Shown here: positions 1-6,796 of the stretch, piece after piece
Layout: each line of letters opens with the position of its first letter
Position numbering within the stretch: the first letter of the stretch is position 1
From: Nitrospinota bacterium
GTDB taxonomy: Bacteria > Nitrospinota > Nitrospinia > Nitrospinales > VA-1
NCBI GenBank assembly: GCA_002731985.1
Contig: PCCT01000005.1
Coordinates: forward strand, 1-7,673
Direction: 5' to 3'
DNA: 7,673 nt
Position numbers and translations under genes: made by a program
Notes under the pieces: generated by a model
What the model was told of the DNA's origin: nothing
The model's input: only the letters and a program-made list of their open reading frames with translations
Database searches by the model: none

Positions 1-148
1 CTTCATCCTGATTGTAGGCAACCCACGATGCGTTTTCACACACACTAGATTCGCCTGCTTTCAAGTTGGTTACGTTAGCGCTGGCAAAGCTTGCCAAAAA
101 TACAAATGCCACAACTACGGAAACTGCGAGTACTGATTTTCTCATCAT
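1..148 (-). CDS. Sec-exported protein, N-terminal fragment (runs off the left edge)
   Basis: Only the first 49 codons lie in the window, so the function cannot be named. The product begins MMRKSVLAVSVV, a short basic N-region followed by a hydrophobic core of about 17 residues and a small-residue end (FASA, then NVTN). This is a typical Sec signal peptide with signal peptidase I cleavage expected after residue 24. The visible mature part contains one cysteine (SSVCENAS). Two ATGs are adjacent at the 5' end; the outer one (146-148) is chosen, with a strong GGGGGA Shine-Dalgarno site 2-3 bases upstream (about 151-156), which would suit the second ATG (143-145) slightly better. The nearest upstream gene on the same strand is the radical SAM gene, 446 bp away, so this gene probably has its own promoter. 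The product is inferred to be periplasmic, outer-membrane or secreted. Confidence 0.75.
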   Translation of the reverse strand, partial: MMRKSVLAVSVVVAFVFLASFASANVTNLKAGESSVCENASWVAYNQDE

Positions 149-594
149 GCTCCCCCTTTCAAAAAAAGCAAGATAACTAAAACTTAACTATTCCCTATAC
201 TTCTACTTCTTAAAACTTACGAGCCAGTATTAAAACTCTATTTTAATCGGATCATACTCCAAAAAGAACCTAAATCTGGACAATAACAATCCGCACAAAA
301 CCTACCCAACTATTAAGATACGCCCGAAAATATCAAACCCCCCAAGATAAGTCAAGCTCTAAAATAGAAAACCCCATTAAGCCAACAAACCCGTTTATTC
401 ATAACAAGTTATGAATAGCCCGCTACTCCCGGAAAAACGCATAGATCCTTATTTTTCAATTCTACCGTAAAACCATACCATACTAAGGCCCTAATATTTA
501 AATTTTCAATGACATATCGGCTATTATTTAATTTGCATGAGTCCTGTCACCTGGCTTAGGCCTCGGGAGTGCGCCTTAGGCTTTCCTGACTAAA
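149..594. other. AT-rich intergenic region, no gene seen
   Basis: This 446-bp stretch lies between two minus-strand genes. In-frame stops interrupt every frame and the ATG-initiated ORFs I followed are 18 codons or shorter, without convincing ribosome sites. It must carry the promoter of the exported-protein gene at 1-148, but I could not pick a convincing -35/-10 pair. It contains a perfect 22-bp dyad at 396-417 (listed separately). Near 552-575, just past the radical SAM stop codon, an imperfect stem can form (CTAAGGC pairing with GCCTAAG, one mismatch, 11-base loop). No U-tract follows it, so it is at best a weak terminator. Confidence 0.6.
396..417. promoter_or_regulatory. Perfect 22-bp dyad, operator-like
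   Basis: The left arm TATTCATAAC (396-405) and right arm GTTATGAATA (408-417) are exact reverse complements separated by AA. Symmetry stops at the next base on both sides. No U-tract follows on either strand and the arms are AT-rich, so it is unlikely to be a terminator. Two 10-bp arms around a short centre are typical of binding sites for dimeric regulators such as the TetR, MarR or GntR families, but I recognise no specific motif. It sits about 250 bp upstream of the exported-protein start and about 180 bp downstream of the radical SAM stop. The role is inferred. Confidence 0.4.
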
Positions 595-1620
595 TCATAC
601 ACAATAAGGTGGAATTCCCTCCTCAACCCATTTGCCAGGCTGACTATTTTCAATATTCTTCTTATTTTTCAATGCCCCAGTCTCCATGAGCTTTTGCGAC
701 TCACCAAACTTCTGCAGAAGAACTTCCGGGGAATCAACTAGCAAATTACCAAATTTTGGCAGACATTTTAAATTCCCAACATCGCAACAGGGTGTCATTT
801 CGCCCGTCTGGAGAATAGTCATAATTTCTATCACTCCTCGGACAGCCGTGCATTCCAGCATATAAATATCTTTTGGAAAGGGCAAAGAGGTCATATCTCG
901 TATCCCCTCGGGGCTGACATAAAACGAGGGAATCGCATTGACCGCAAAAATAAACCCACCCGGACAGGACACATAATTTCCCAGGTCGCCCATCCCTTCC
1001 AGGAATTCATCTTCACGGCATCTCGGGTTTTTCTCTATAACATTTTTTAATCTGTCATGAAATTCGCCCAGCAATCCCAGAACAGGGGAAAATTTATTTT
1101 TATCCTGTTCATTGAAAAAGTCCGTCAAAATATTTATCTGCTTCAGGAGATCTGTCAGGCTCTCGTATATCAGGTTTACGATCAACCCATTTTGCAATTG
1201 GATGACCTTCTCAAGCAATGGCTTTTGCCTGGACTTCCACACCGTGGGATATAGGGTGATATCAATACGACCTCTTAATTTTGTTATCTCGACCAACCTC
1301 TCCCACCGTTTGGATTTTTCCGAATTAATGTCGAGATTGGTATGAAGCCGGACGTTCGTAGACAACGTCCTGAACACTTTGTAAATCTCCACGATATGAG
1401 GGTTTTGCGAGGCCTCTCCACCGGTCAGGTTGATTTCCTGCCTTGCCAGATCCTTTAACGGCGCTACCAGGCGAATCTTATCCACCATGAGCCGGGCATC
1501 ATCCGGCGTCATGTGCCAATCCTCTTTGGCATGAGCTGATAAAGGCTCATACACATGGCAGAATCGACACTCATCACGCACATAGCGATTACAGCTTGCT
1601 TCCACAAAAATACTTAGCAT
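595..1620 (-). CDS. Radical SAM protein with unusual CX7CX2C cluster motif and SPASM/twitch-like C-terminus
   Basis: Radical SAM enzymes use a [4Fe-4S] cluster to cleave S-adenosylmethionine and start radical chemistry. The cluster cysteines appear to be C10, C18 and C21 (SCNRYVRDECRFC), spaced CX7CX2C where the canonical motif is CX3CX2C. The aromatic residue before the third cysteine is kept. LTGGEAS (65-71) is the SAM-binding GGE motif, in the expected place after the first strand. The C-terminal part has more cysteines (C219, C257, C278, C279, C286, C340). Its segment around TPCCDVGN (276-283) then FGN (290-292) resembles SPASM or twitch auxiliary-cluster domains. The substrate cannot be told; peptide or protein modification would fit such domains. 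The ATG has an AGAGGG site just upstream and an in-frame TAG lies further upstream, with no other start between, so the N-terminus is firm. The gene is divergent from trmB and probably transcribed alone. Confidence 0.8.
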   Translation of the reverse strand: MLSIFVEASCNRYVRDECRFCHVYEPLSAHAKEDWHMTPDDARLMVDKIRLVAPLKDLARQEINLTGGEASQNPHIVEIYKVFRTLSTNVRLHTNLDINSEKSKRWERLVEITKLRGRIDITLYPTVWKSRQKPLLEKVIQLQNGLIVNLIYESLTDLLKQINILTDFFNEQDKNKFSPVLGLLGEFHDRLKNVIEKNPRCREDEFLEGMGDLGNYVSCPGGFIFAVNAIPSFYVSPEGIRDMTSLPFPKDIYMLECTAVRGVIEIMTILQTGEMTPCCDVGNLKCLPKFGNLLVDSPEVLLQKFGESQKLMETGALKNKKNIENSQPGKWVEEGIPPYCV

Positions 1621-1708
1621 GATCCCTCTTAAAAATAATGACCGTAAAGTCGGCTAAATAAAACCCACTCGCCTGATGACTCAACAATCGAATCCAGGTA
1701 TTTGAACC

Positions 1709-1736
1709 ATTATATCTCACATTTCCCATTTAAAAA
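1709..1736 (-). promoter_or_regulatory. Possible promoter of the radical SAM gene
   Basis: A perfect TATAAT lies on the minus strand at 1709-1714, about 90 bp upstream of the radical SAM ATG. The best -35 at 16-bp spacing is TTTTTA (1731-1736), which is poor. The assignment rests mainly on the -10 hexamer and its position in the divergent intergenic region. Confidence 0.35.
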
Positions 1737-1756
1737 GAAATTGTCCCGTCTATAAT
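1729..1756 (+). promoter_or_regulatory. Possible promoter of the trmB fusion gene
   Basis: A perfect TATAAT is at 1751-1756, with TTTAAA (1729-1734, four of six matches to TTGACA) at 16-bp spacing. It gives a leader of about 60 bases. Its -35 overlaps that of the candidate minus-strand promoter, so the two divergent genes may share control. An alternative on the same strand is TTGTCC (1741-1746) with GATAAA (1765-1770). Confidence 0.35.
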
Positions 1757-1825
1757 AATGCACGGATAAATTAATATACGATCATTAGATTCGGGAGAAG
1801 TCTATTTCAAGATGGGAAATAATAT

Positions 1826-3607
1826 ATGGGCCTACTGACTGCAAGACCATCCTCAGCCAAATTCTCCACGAAAGACCCCTGCTTTATTGATATCGCTGAG
1901 CACCCCGACTGGCAATGTCTGTTCGGCAACAGCCAGCCCATAAAACTGGAAATTGGTTTTGGAATGGGCGACTTCTTAATTGAAATGGCTGTTAAGGAAC
2001 CTCACAGCAATTTTATTGGGATAGATTTTTCACAGGAAGGAGTCCTGAAATTATTGAGCCTGATTAAGCACCTTCATCTCAAAAATATTCGCGTGGCGCA
2101 TGGAGATGTCAGGAATAAAATCCCTCTTCTATTCCATGATGGAGAACTGGACACGGTCTTTATAAATTTTCCCGATCCCTGGCCCAGAAAAAGACATAAA
2201 AAACGAAGATTAATCAAACCTGGATTTGCAAATTTGGTCGCTCGGAAACTGGCTCCTGAAGGTCACATTTATCTGGCTACAGACAGCGAACCCTATGCCC
2301 TGGAAATACTCGAATATTTTAACGCCGAACCTTCACTGCAAAATATCAATAAAGAATCCGGTTTTCATGAAGACCGTGGCAACCTGCCAAAAACAAAATA
2401 TGAAAAAAGCTTTATCTACGCAGGAGATAAAATCCATTACCTGAAATATTCCAGACTACCTCAGGCTGAAAAAACCGGAGAGAAAGAACTTTTGACAGAG
2501 GAAGCACCCCTCCCGCCTACACAGTCTGCAGGGAAACCAAAAAGTAATGATGAGATCCTGACTGCAAAGTTCAAGAAAGCTGAATCTCAAGCAAGGGATG
2601 TATGCGACCTCAAGCAAGTGGCCGACAATCTGGCGGAAGCAGGAGATAAGGAATGGGCTCGGAAAGTTTACCGGAATGCAGAGGATAAAGCGCAAGACAG
2701 CCTCGACTTGAATTGGCTTGCATACAGTATATCCATAGCACTCGGCGACACAGAATGGGCCAAGTCCATCTACCAGAAAGCAGAGGACAGAGCAGAAAGC
2801 AGTCTGGACCTCAATTGGCTGGCATATAGCATTTCAGAAACACTCGGCGACACAGAATGGACCCGGAAATTATTCAAAAAATCAGAGGACGCGCCAAGCA
2901 ACATTCGTGAATTGTGTGATCTTGCCGACAGTATCGCCGAAACATTCGGTGACAAGGAATGGACACTGGGAGTTTATAAAAAAGCTGAAAATAGAGCGGA
3001 AGCGTATTCCGAGTTCCAAGAACTCGCCGACAGCATCTATGAAAAACATGGTGACAAGAAATGGGCTCGAAAGTTGTATGAGAAGGCCGAGGATAAGGCG
3101 GAAGATAGCAGTGACCTACTTAGCTTGGTCGAGTGTATTTGCGAAAAAATTGACAACAAGGAACGGGCTATAGAAATCTATAACAAAGCAGAGAGTACGG
3201 CTATAAACAGTGATGACTTCTGTGATCTCGCCGAGAGCCTGTGCAAAAATCTGGGCGATAAGGAATGGGCTGTAAGGCTATACAAGAAATCCGAGGCACA
3301 AGCAGAGGTCAGGGCACAAGCCGGGACCGAGGTGGAAGACAGTAGCCATCTCCGCAGTCTTGCCGACAGCCTGTGCGTATATCCGGGCGATAAAGGATGG
3401 GCAAAGAAGGTTTATCAGAAAGCAGAAGACAAATCGGAAACTTTCTATGAGTTCCGCTGGCTAGCCGAGAGCCTGTGTGAAAACCTGGGAGATATAGAAT
3501 GGGCGAAGAAGGTTTACCAGAAAGCAGAAGGTAAGGCAAAAGACCCTTCAGACTTCAGTCGCCTTAAAAACAGCAGGCATGAAAAACTGGGAGTGATACC
3601 TATTTAA
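1826..3607 (+). CDS. trmB: TrmB tRNA (guanine-46-N7)-methyltransferase fused to nine TPR-like repeats
   Basis: TrmB transfers a methyl group from SAM to N7 of G46 in the tRNA variable loop, in the cytoplasm. Residues 1-211 form a complete TrmB domain. They show SAM-binding motif I (EIGFGMGDF, 42-50), the acidic strand-2 end (GID, 65-67), HGDVR (92-96), the family signature FPDPWPRKRHKKRR (115-128), TDSEPYA (152-158) and TKYEKSF (190-196). No catalytic residue looks lost. Usual TrmB proteins are about 210-240 residues; this one has 593. After a low-complexity linker (about 212-245) come nine repeats of 34 residues with core GDKEWARKVYxKAEDKA. They begin at residues 273, 307, 341, 375, 409, 443, 477, 521 and 555 and look like divergent TPR or Sel1-like helical hairpins. 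The start has a GGGA site 8 bases upstream. The repeats may bind a protein or RNA partner (inferred). The TrmB call is very firm; the role of the tail is open. Confidence 0.9.
   Translation: MGLLTARPSSAKFSTKDPCFIDIAEHPDWQCLFGNSQPIKLEIGFGMGDFLIEMAVKEPHSNFIGIDFSQEGVLKLLSLIKHLHLKNIRVAHGDVRNKIPLLFHDGELDTVFINFPDPWPRKRHKKRRLIKPGFANLVARKLAPEGHIYLATDSEPYALEILEYFNAEPSLQNINKESGFHEDRGNLPKTKYEKSFIYAGDKIHYLKYSRLPQAEKTGEKELLTEEAPLPPTQSAGKPKSNDEILTAKFKKAESQARDVCDLKQVADNLAEAGDKEWARKVYRNAEDKAQDSLDLNWLAYSISIALGDTEWAKSIYQKAEDRAESSLDLNWLAYSISETLGDTEWTRKLFKKSEDAPSNIRELCDLADSIAETFGDKEWTLGVYKKAENRAEAYSEFQELADSIYEKHGDKKWARKLYEKAEDKAEDSSDLLSLVECICEKIDNKERAIEIYNKAESTAINSDDFCDLAESLCKNLGDKEWAVRLYKKSEAQAEVRAQAGTEVEDSSHLRSLADSLCVYPGDKGWAKKVYQKAEDKSETFYEFRWLAESLCENLGDIEWAKKVYQKAEGKAKDPSDFSRLKNSRHEKLGVIPI
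2606..3553 (+). repeat. Nine tandem 102-bp (34-codon) repeats within the trmB fusion gene
   Basis: The GD-x-x-W core recurs every 34 codons, the exact TPR period. The one exception is a 10-residue insertion (VRAQAGTEVE, residues 495-504) between units seven and eight. Unit six is degenerate (DNKERA in place of GDKEWA). DNA-level copies are partly conserved: a 20-bp identical stretch starts at 2739 and again at 2841, exactly 102 bp apart, and units eight and nine share long near-identical runs. This suggests growth by in-frame tandem duplication. Confidence 0.85.
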
Positions 3608-3633
3608 TTCCTGGCAACATTTGCTACTGAAGA

Positions 3634-4032
3634 TCAGACTCTGAACTTTAGTGAACTGAGGCTCACAAGCGATGTCGAGTTACGAAGGACTTTTTCACCC
3701 TCTTCAGTGATGTCGTTAACGACCAATTGCATACTGCGTAAATTTTTCAAAGTTTTGGAGTTGGCCAGGTATCCTGCGCCTTCATCACCTATTCGGTTAG
3801 ACTTCAAGTTGATGGATCGCAAATTGGAAAAAATTTCTGATTCCGCAATGGCCTTGGCTCCTGCGTCCCCAATATCGTTCTGCGTCAGGTCCAAAGCCCT
3901 GAGATTTTTCAGTTCTTCTTTTTGCGCGAGAGCTATGGCACCGACCTCACGGATAAACTGAGCTTTGAGGTTTAACACCTGACCGTCTGGGCTCAGCTTG
4001 TCGCGAATCAATTCATCTAACCTGTCCGACAT
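3634..4032 (-). CDS. Short leucine-rich-repeat protein (ribonuclease-inhibitor-like)
   Basis: This 132-residue protein consists almost wholly of leucine-rich repeats. Three clear units begin NLRALDL (43), NLRSINL (70) and NLRSMQL (97), exactly 27 residues apart. Each is followed by an N-D/R-I-G/T-D/E turn (QNDIGDAGA, SNRIGDEGA, VNDITEEGE). A weaker first unit begins near VLNLKAQF (19). The pattern with GA-G-KAIA helices is that of RNI-like, NLR-type LRRs, which form a curved binding surface. There is no signal peptide or membrane segment, so it is probably cytoplasmic. No enzyme domain is present and the partner is unknown. The ATG has an AGGAGAG site at ideal distance. It is the last gene of the minus-strand cluster, 37 bp after the TPR gene, and converges with trmB 26 bp away. 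Four units is short for this class, so it may work as a small adaptor. Confidence 0.8.
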   Translation of the reverse strand: MSDRLDELIRDKLSPDGQVLNLKAQFIREVGAIALAQKEELKNLRALDLTQNDIGDAGAKAIAESEIFSNLRSINLKSNRIGDEGAGYLANSKTLKNLRSMQLVVNDITEEGEKVLRNSTSLVSLSSLKFRV

Positions 4033-4069
4033 AATCTCTCCTGAAAAAATTTATAGCCCCGTCCCGAAA

Positions 4070-4984
4070 TCAACCCGAGCCTTGAATTTCTTTTGCCACG
4101 AATCCGCATTCATCGTAAATGTCCCAGCCTTCCTGCAACATTTTTCTAGCATACTTGATCATGAGTTGGGCTTGCGAATGGTTGGGGTTGATCTCAATTG
4201 TTTTTTTAAGATATTCCAAACTTTCTTTAACATCCTTGATCTCATCCCCATAGACTTCAATTTGACGGGATTTGTCGATCAAATCAGAAGCCCATTTGTA
4301 GTATATATCCGCTATTTGCCTTGGGGCATTATCCTTTACATGATCAACGATCTCTTCATCTGCCTGCAAACTGTCCAGCATCTTTATAGCCGCTTCAAAC
4401 TCCCTGAGAGGAACCGAGTAGTCCTCATCATTCACTTCTACAATTTGAGCACCCGGTTTGTGCTGAGAATGCAAGCCCACGGAACTGCGAACAATGGTTC
4501 CCTGAAGCCCGGCAATCAATTGGTGATAACACAAGCTTCCCAAACCAAAGTGTATGATCGCCCCAAATGCATCATCCTTATCTAACTCTAGCGCCTTTTC
4601 AAATTCGGCCTTGGCGTCTTCGTCATAACCCAACTCTGCCAAAGCTTCTCCCAGATTGTAGTGATGAACACAGTTGTCCGGTTCTTCTTCGATCTGCAGA
4701 CGAAACTCTGCGATCTGGGCTTCGAGGTCAAACTCGACCTCCTCACCCTCATCCTCATCCTCATCGACTTCCGCTGCGTCGAGTCCGGGTTGAAGGTCAG
4801 CTGTTTCCTGATCCTCTCCAGACGGGTGGGAACCGGATTCCTCTGAGGCCGCTGTTGATTCTCCGTCGGTCTCTCCCTCTTGCTGTTCTGACTGTTCGCG
4901 TTCTAATCTTTGCCCCGCACCGTAGGATTGGTATTTCCTTCCTGTTCTATCTTTCCAAGTTTGGTCTTTATTGTCCTCTTTCAT
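4070..4984 (-). CDS. TPR-repeat protein with long acidic N-terminal region
   Basis: This is a 304-residue, probably cytoplasmic protein. Residues 1-30 are basic and polar, and about 30-86 are highly acidic and Ser/Gln-rich (for example DEDEDEGEEVEFD), so likely disordered. A clear tetratricopeptide repeat runs about 105-137 (HHYNLGEALAELGYDEDAKA, then EFEKALELDKDD). A longer helical section at about 142-210 includes a glycine-rich segment. A second TPR-like section (about 222-268) contains IADIYYKWASDLID and ends YLKKTIEINPNHSQA. TPRs mediate protein-protein contacts; no catalytic domain is visible. The ATG is preceded by GGAG with 7-base spacing. The gene lies 54 bp after the DUF1566 gene and 37 bp before the LRR gene on the same strand, consistent with one transcript. 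The cellular role is unknown. Confidence 0.82.
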   Translation of the reverse strand: MKEDNKDQTWKDRTGRKYQSYGAGQRLEREQSEQQEGETDGESTAASEESGSHPSGEDQETADLQPGLDAAEVDEDEDEGEEVEFDLEAQIAEFRLQIEEEPDNCVHHYNLGEALAELGYDEDAKAEFEKALELDKDDAFGAIIHFGLGSLCYHQLIAGLQGTIVRSSVGLHSQHKPGAQIVEVNDEDYSVPLREFEAAIKMLDSLQADEEIVDHVKDNAPRQIADIYYKWASDLIDKSRQIEVYGDEIKDVKESLEYLKKTIEINPNHSQAQLMIKYARKMLQEGWDIYDECGFVAKEIQGSG

Positions 4985-5038
4985 GAAATATCTCCAGGTC
5001 TGGAAACGAAAACATCTTGCGACTTCTGAGCAGTCACG

Positions 5039-5689
5039 TTACTTACTCGCCTTGACTTCTACGCCCGTCCCAGCATCTCTCACCAGGCGGATTGCCGAAA
5101 GAGACAAACTCGGCCCCCCTTTTATACTGGGATACGCTTTCCCGCGAATGAAGTTTACATGCCACGCGTATTTATCCTTAAGCTCTTCACTGGTCCAGAA
5201 ACAACAACTAGTGTATCCAAAAATCGGATCTAAATGCACTTCGTTAGTCGTCCAGTAATAAAACCAGGGAATAACTTTATCCTCTTCATACAGAGACAAT
5301 AACTCCTTCCGAGTCGGTAGCCTCCAATCACTGTATCCGCCAAATTTATTTTCATTGATTTCCTTGACGTAGGCGTGAGACAACTCCCAATTGATCCATT
5401 CCTTTTTTTCCTGATAGGAGTCCTGCAACTTCCACATCAACCCGTGGTCCAGGTCGGTGACCGTGTCATCCTGATTATTTTTAAAACGCGGGTCACCCGA
5501 GGGTTTCAACTCCGGTTTCTCCGCAGTCAATGAGCGAATTTGATTCTCGAACAAAGAATCGCCTCCAGAAGCAGGCATTTCATCCGCCAACGCCCTTTGA
5601 TCCGCACAAAAAACAACACCAGCAAACATTGCAAACACCCATAACAACCAAAGGTAATGGGGTTTACTATATTTCATACTCGACTTCAT
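5039..5689 (-). CDS. Exported DUF1566 (Lcl-like) domain protein
   Basis: This 216-residue protein has a Sec signal peptide: a hydrophobic core at about 12-28 (LWLLWVFAMFAGVVF) and an ALA cleavage site before residue 36. The mature part is a DUF1566 domain with its usual landmarks. These are DTVTDLDHGLMWKL (75-88), the hallmark GGYSDWRLPTRKEL (117-130), CCFWTSE (162-168), WHVNF (176-180) and the terminal IRLVRD (200-205). DUF1566 proteins are mostly extracytoplasmic. Some act in adhesion, such as the Legionella collagen-like protein Lcl, and the fold is related to formylglycine-generating-enzyme and C-type lectin domains. No enzyme activity can be claimed here. The adjacent C162-C163 pair could form or exchange disulfides. 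The start is less certain: ATG at 5687-5689 has only a weak GAAAG site, and a second ATG four codons later is possible. It sits 55 bp after the NHL gene. Confidence 0.85.
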   Translation of the reverse strand: MKSSMKYSKPHYLWLLWVFAMFAGVVFCADQRALADEMPASGGDSLFENQIRSLTAEKPELKPSGDPRFKNNQDDTVTDLDHGLMWKLQDSYQEKKEWINWELSHAYVKEINENKFGGYSDWRLPTRKELLSLYEEDKVIPWFYYWTTNEVHLDPIFGYTSCCFWTSEELKDKYAWHVNFIRGKAYPSIKGGPSLSLSAIRLVRDAGTGVEVKASK

Positions 5690-5744
5690 ACTTTCAGGCT
5701 CTTTAAAATTTCTGGTAGACTGAATTGAACTTAGAACTGGATAT

Positions 5745-6743
5745 TTAATCTTCTGTCGGCGCCCAGTCCGGTTCCCAGGAAAGACCCATTCCCGCAGGGT
5801 CCTTGAATTGTCCGGGCTCTTTTCCTATCACACCCCACTTGGCGACAAAATTAAGCTCCGGATCAAATTTTTGAACACGCTGATTGATCATGTCCACCAC
5901 AAACAAATAGCCATAAGGGTCCAGAGCCAGTGATACAGGACAATTAAACTGCCCATCTCTCTTCCCCATGTCTCCTACTGTCTGAATGAGATTGCCATCG
6001 CGATCGAATACCTGCAGACGGTTTTGACTTTTTTCAGAAACAATAATAGATCCATCGGCTCGCACCGCAATTCCATTGGGGAAATTCAACCGTCCCTCTT
6101 CAAATCCATATTCACCAAACTTGGACACAAATTGTCCGTCTTCATTGAAAATTTGAATCCGCTGGTTATCTCTATCAGCGATGTAAATATTGCCTTCCTT
6201 ATCCAGGGCGATGCCTGTGGGGAACTTGAGAAATCCATCAAAGTTACCAGGATACCCAAAGCCAAGTAGAAACTCCCCATCATCGTCATATCGTTTGATG
6301 CAGTGGTTGGAGGTATCCGCCACCAACACTGTTCCGGTGGATTCGGTGACAATATTTTCCGGAAAATAAAACTTATCCTGTCCCCAGCCTTCCATCCCAA
6401 GTTCCAGCAGGAAGTCTCCATCTTCGTCGAATTTTTGAACCCGATGACATCCTGAATCTACGACCCAGATATTTCCTTCCGAATCAACTGAAACCCCACT
6501 GGGTGTTTTAAATTCTCCCGGATTGTAGGGCGGTCGGGTCCCTCCCGAAGTACCAAACTGGGAGATAAATTTCCCATTACCGTCGAACTTCTGAATACGG
6601 TCATTGCCCGCATCGGCGATCCACACATACAGCTTACTATGATCAACTTCCTGTTTTTCAGGTGTCTCTTCCGGGCGAGTTTCCTTGTAGGCCGCGTCTA
6701 AAGCGGACTCACCATTTGTTTTCTTATCCATTTCTTCTGACAT
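5745..6743 (-). CDS. NHL-repeat six-bladed beta-propeller protein
   Basis: This is a 332-residue protein. A charged, probably flexible N-terminus (1-36) precedes six NHL blades. Their inner strands begin at about residues 39, 91, 138, 185, 232 and 279, a period of 47. The first gap is five residues longer, in a Gly/Pro-rich loop (TSGGTRPPYN). Each blade reads roughly I-x-V-A-D-x-x-N-x-R-I-Q-K-F-D-x-x-G-x-F, then a few residues and F-G. Blade five is the most divergent (SIIVSEKSQNRLQVFD). The closing FKDPAGMGL segment likely completes the propeller. NHL propellers bind proteins, RNA or small ligands, and some family members are lyases; no catalytic set is evident here. There is no signal peptide, so it is probably cytoplasmic. 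The ATG has GGAG 8 bases upstream. It is the first gene of the four-gene minus-strand cluster, directly after a terminator. Confidence 0.88.
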   Translation of the reverse strand: MSEEMDKKTNGESALDAAYKETRPEETPEKQEVDHSKLYVWIADAGNDRIQKFDGNGKFISQFGTSGGTRPPYNPGEFKTPSGVSVDSEGNIWVVDSGCHRVQKFDEDGDFLLELGMEGWGQDKFYFPENIVTESTGTVLVADTSNHCIKRYDDDGEFLLGFGYPGNFDGFLKFPTGIALDKEGNIYIADRDNQRIQIFNEDGQFVSKFGEYGFEEGRLNFPNGIAVRADGSIIVSEKSQNRLQVFDRDGNLIQTVGDMGKRDGQFNCPVSLALDPYGYLFVVDMINQRVQKFDPELNFVAKWGVIGKEPGQFKDPAGMGLSWEPDWAPTED

Positions 6744-6758
6744 TCAAAAGTCTCCAAA

Positions 6759-6787
6759 AGTATGAAGGACCCTAAAAAAGAGGCCAA
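6759..6787 (-). promoter_or_regulatory. Weak candidate promoter for the NHL operon
   Basis: Between the terminator at 6797-6814 and the NHL start, the minus strand carries TTGGCC (6782-6787), a 17-bp gap and CATACT (6759-6764). Each hexamer matches consensus only partly (three and four of six). The position is right for a promoter serving the four-gene cluster, but the leader would be only about 10 bases. Confidence 0.25.
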
Positions 6788-6796
6788 AACTGAAAA

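Noticed and set aside
552..575. Terminator after the radical SAM gene
   Set aside because: The stem has a mismatch and a large loop and is not followed by a U-tract, so it is noted only in the intergenic description.
1690..1715. tRNA T-arm-like sequence (GGTTCAAATACC on the minus strand)
   Set aside because: The base closing the T-loop is wrong and no acceptor, D or anticodon arms can be found around it.
1812..1838. Eight-codon leader ORF overlapping the trmB start, with GGGAGAAG upstream
   Set aside because: The ribosome-site spacing is plausible, but a leader ORF this short could easily be chance and nothing in its peptide suggests attenuation.
2606..3553. CRISPR or other non-coding repeat array
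   Set aside because: The 102-bp period is in frame, the units diverge at synonymous positions, and the translation gives regular helical repeats, so it is a protein repeat.
3998..4585. Plus-strand open frame of 195 codons
   Set aside because: It runs antisense across the TPR gene and the LRR gene start, has no recognisable motif, and the minus-strand genes have clear repeats and ribosome sites.
4567..4986. Plus-strand open frame of 139 codons opposite the TPR gene
   Set aside because: It is rich in Arg, Pro, His and Leu, as expected for the antisense of an acidic coding region, and has no domain or ribosome site. The minus-strand TPR gene explains the stretch.
6086..6421. Second minus-strand frame inside the NHL gene
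   Set aside because: It is a shifted frame of the NHL repeats and shows no family features of its own.
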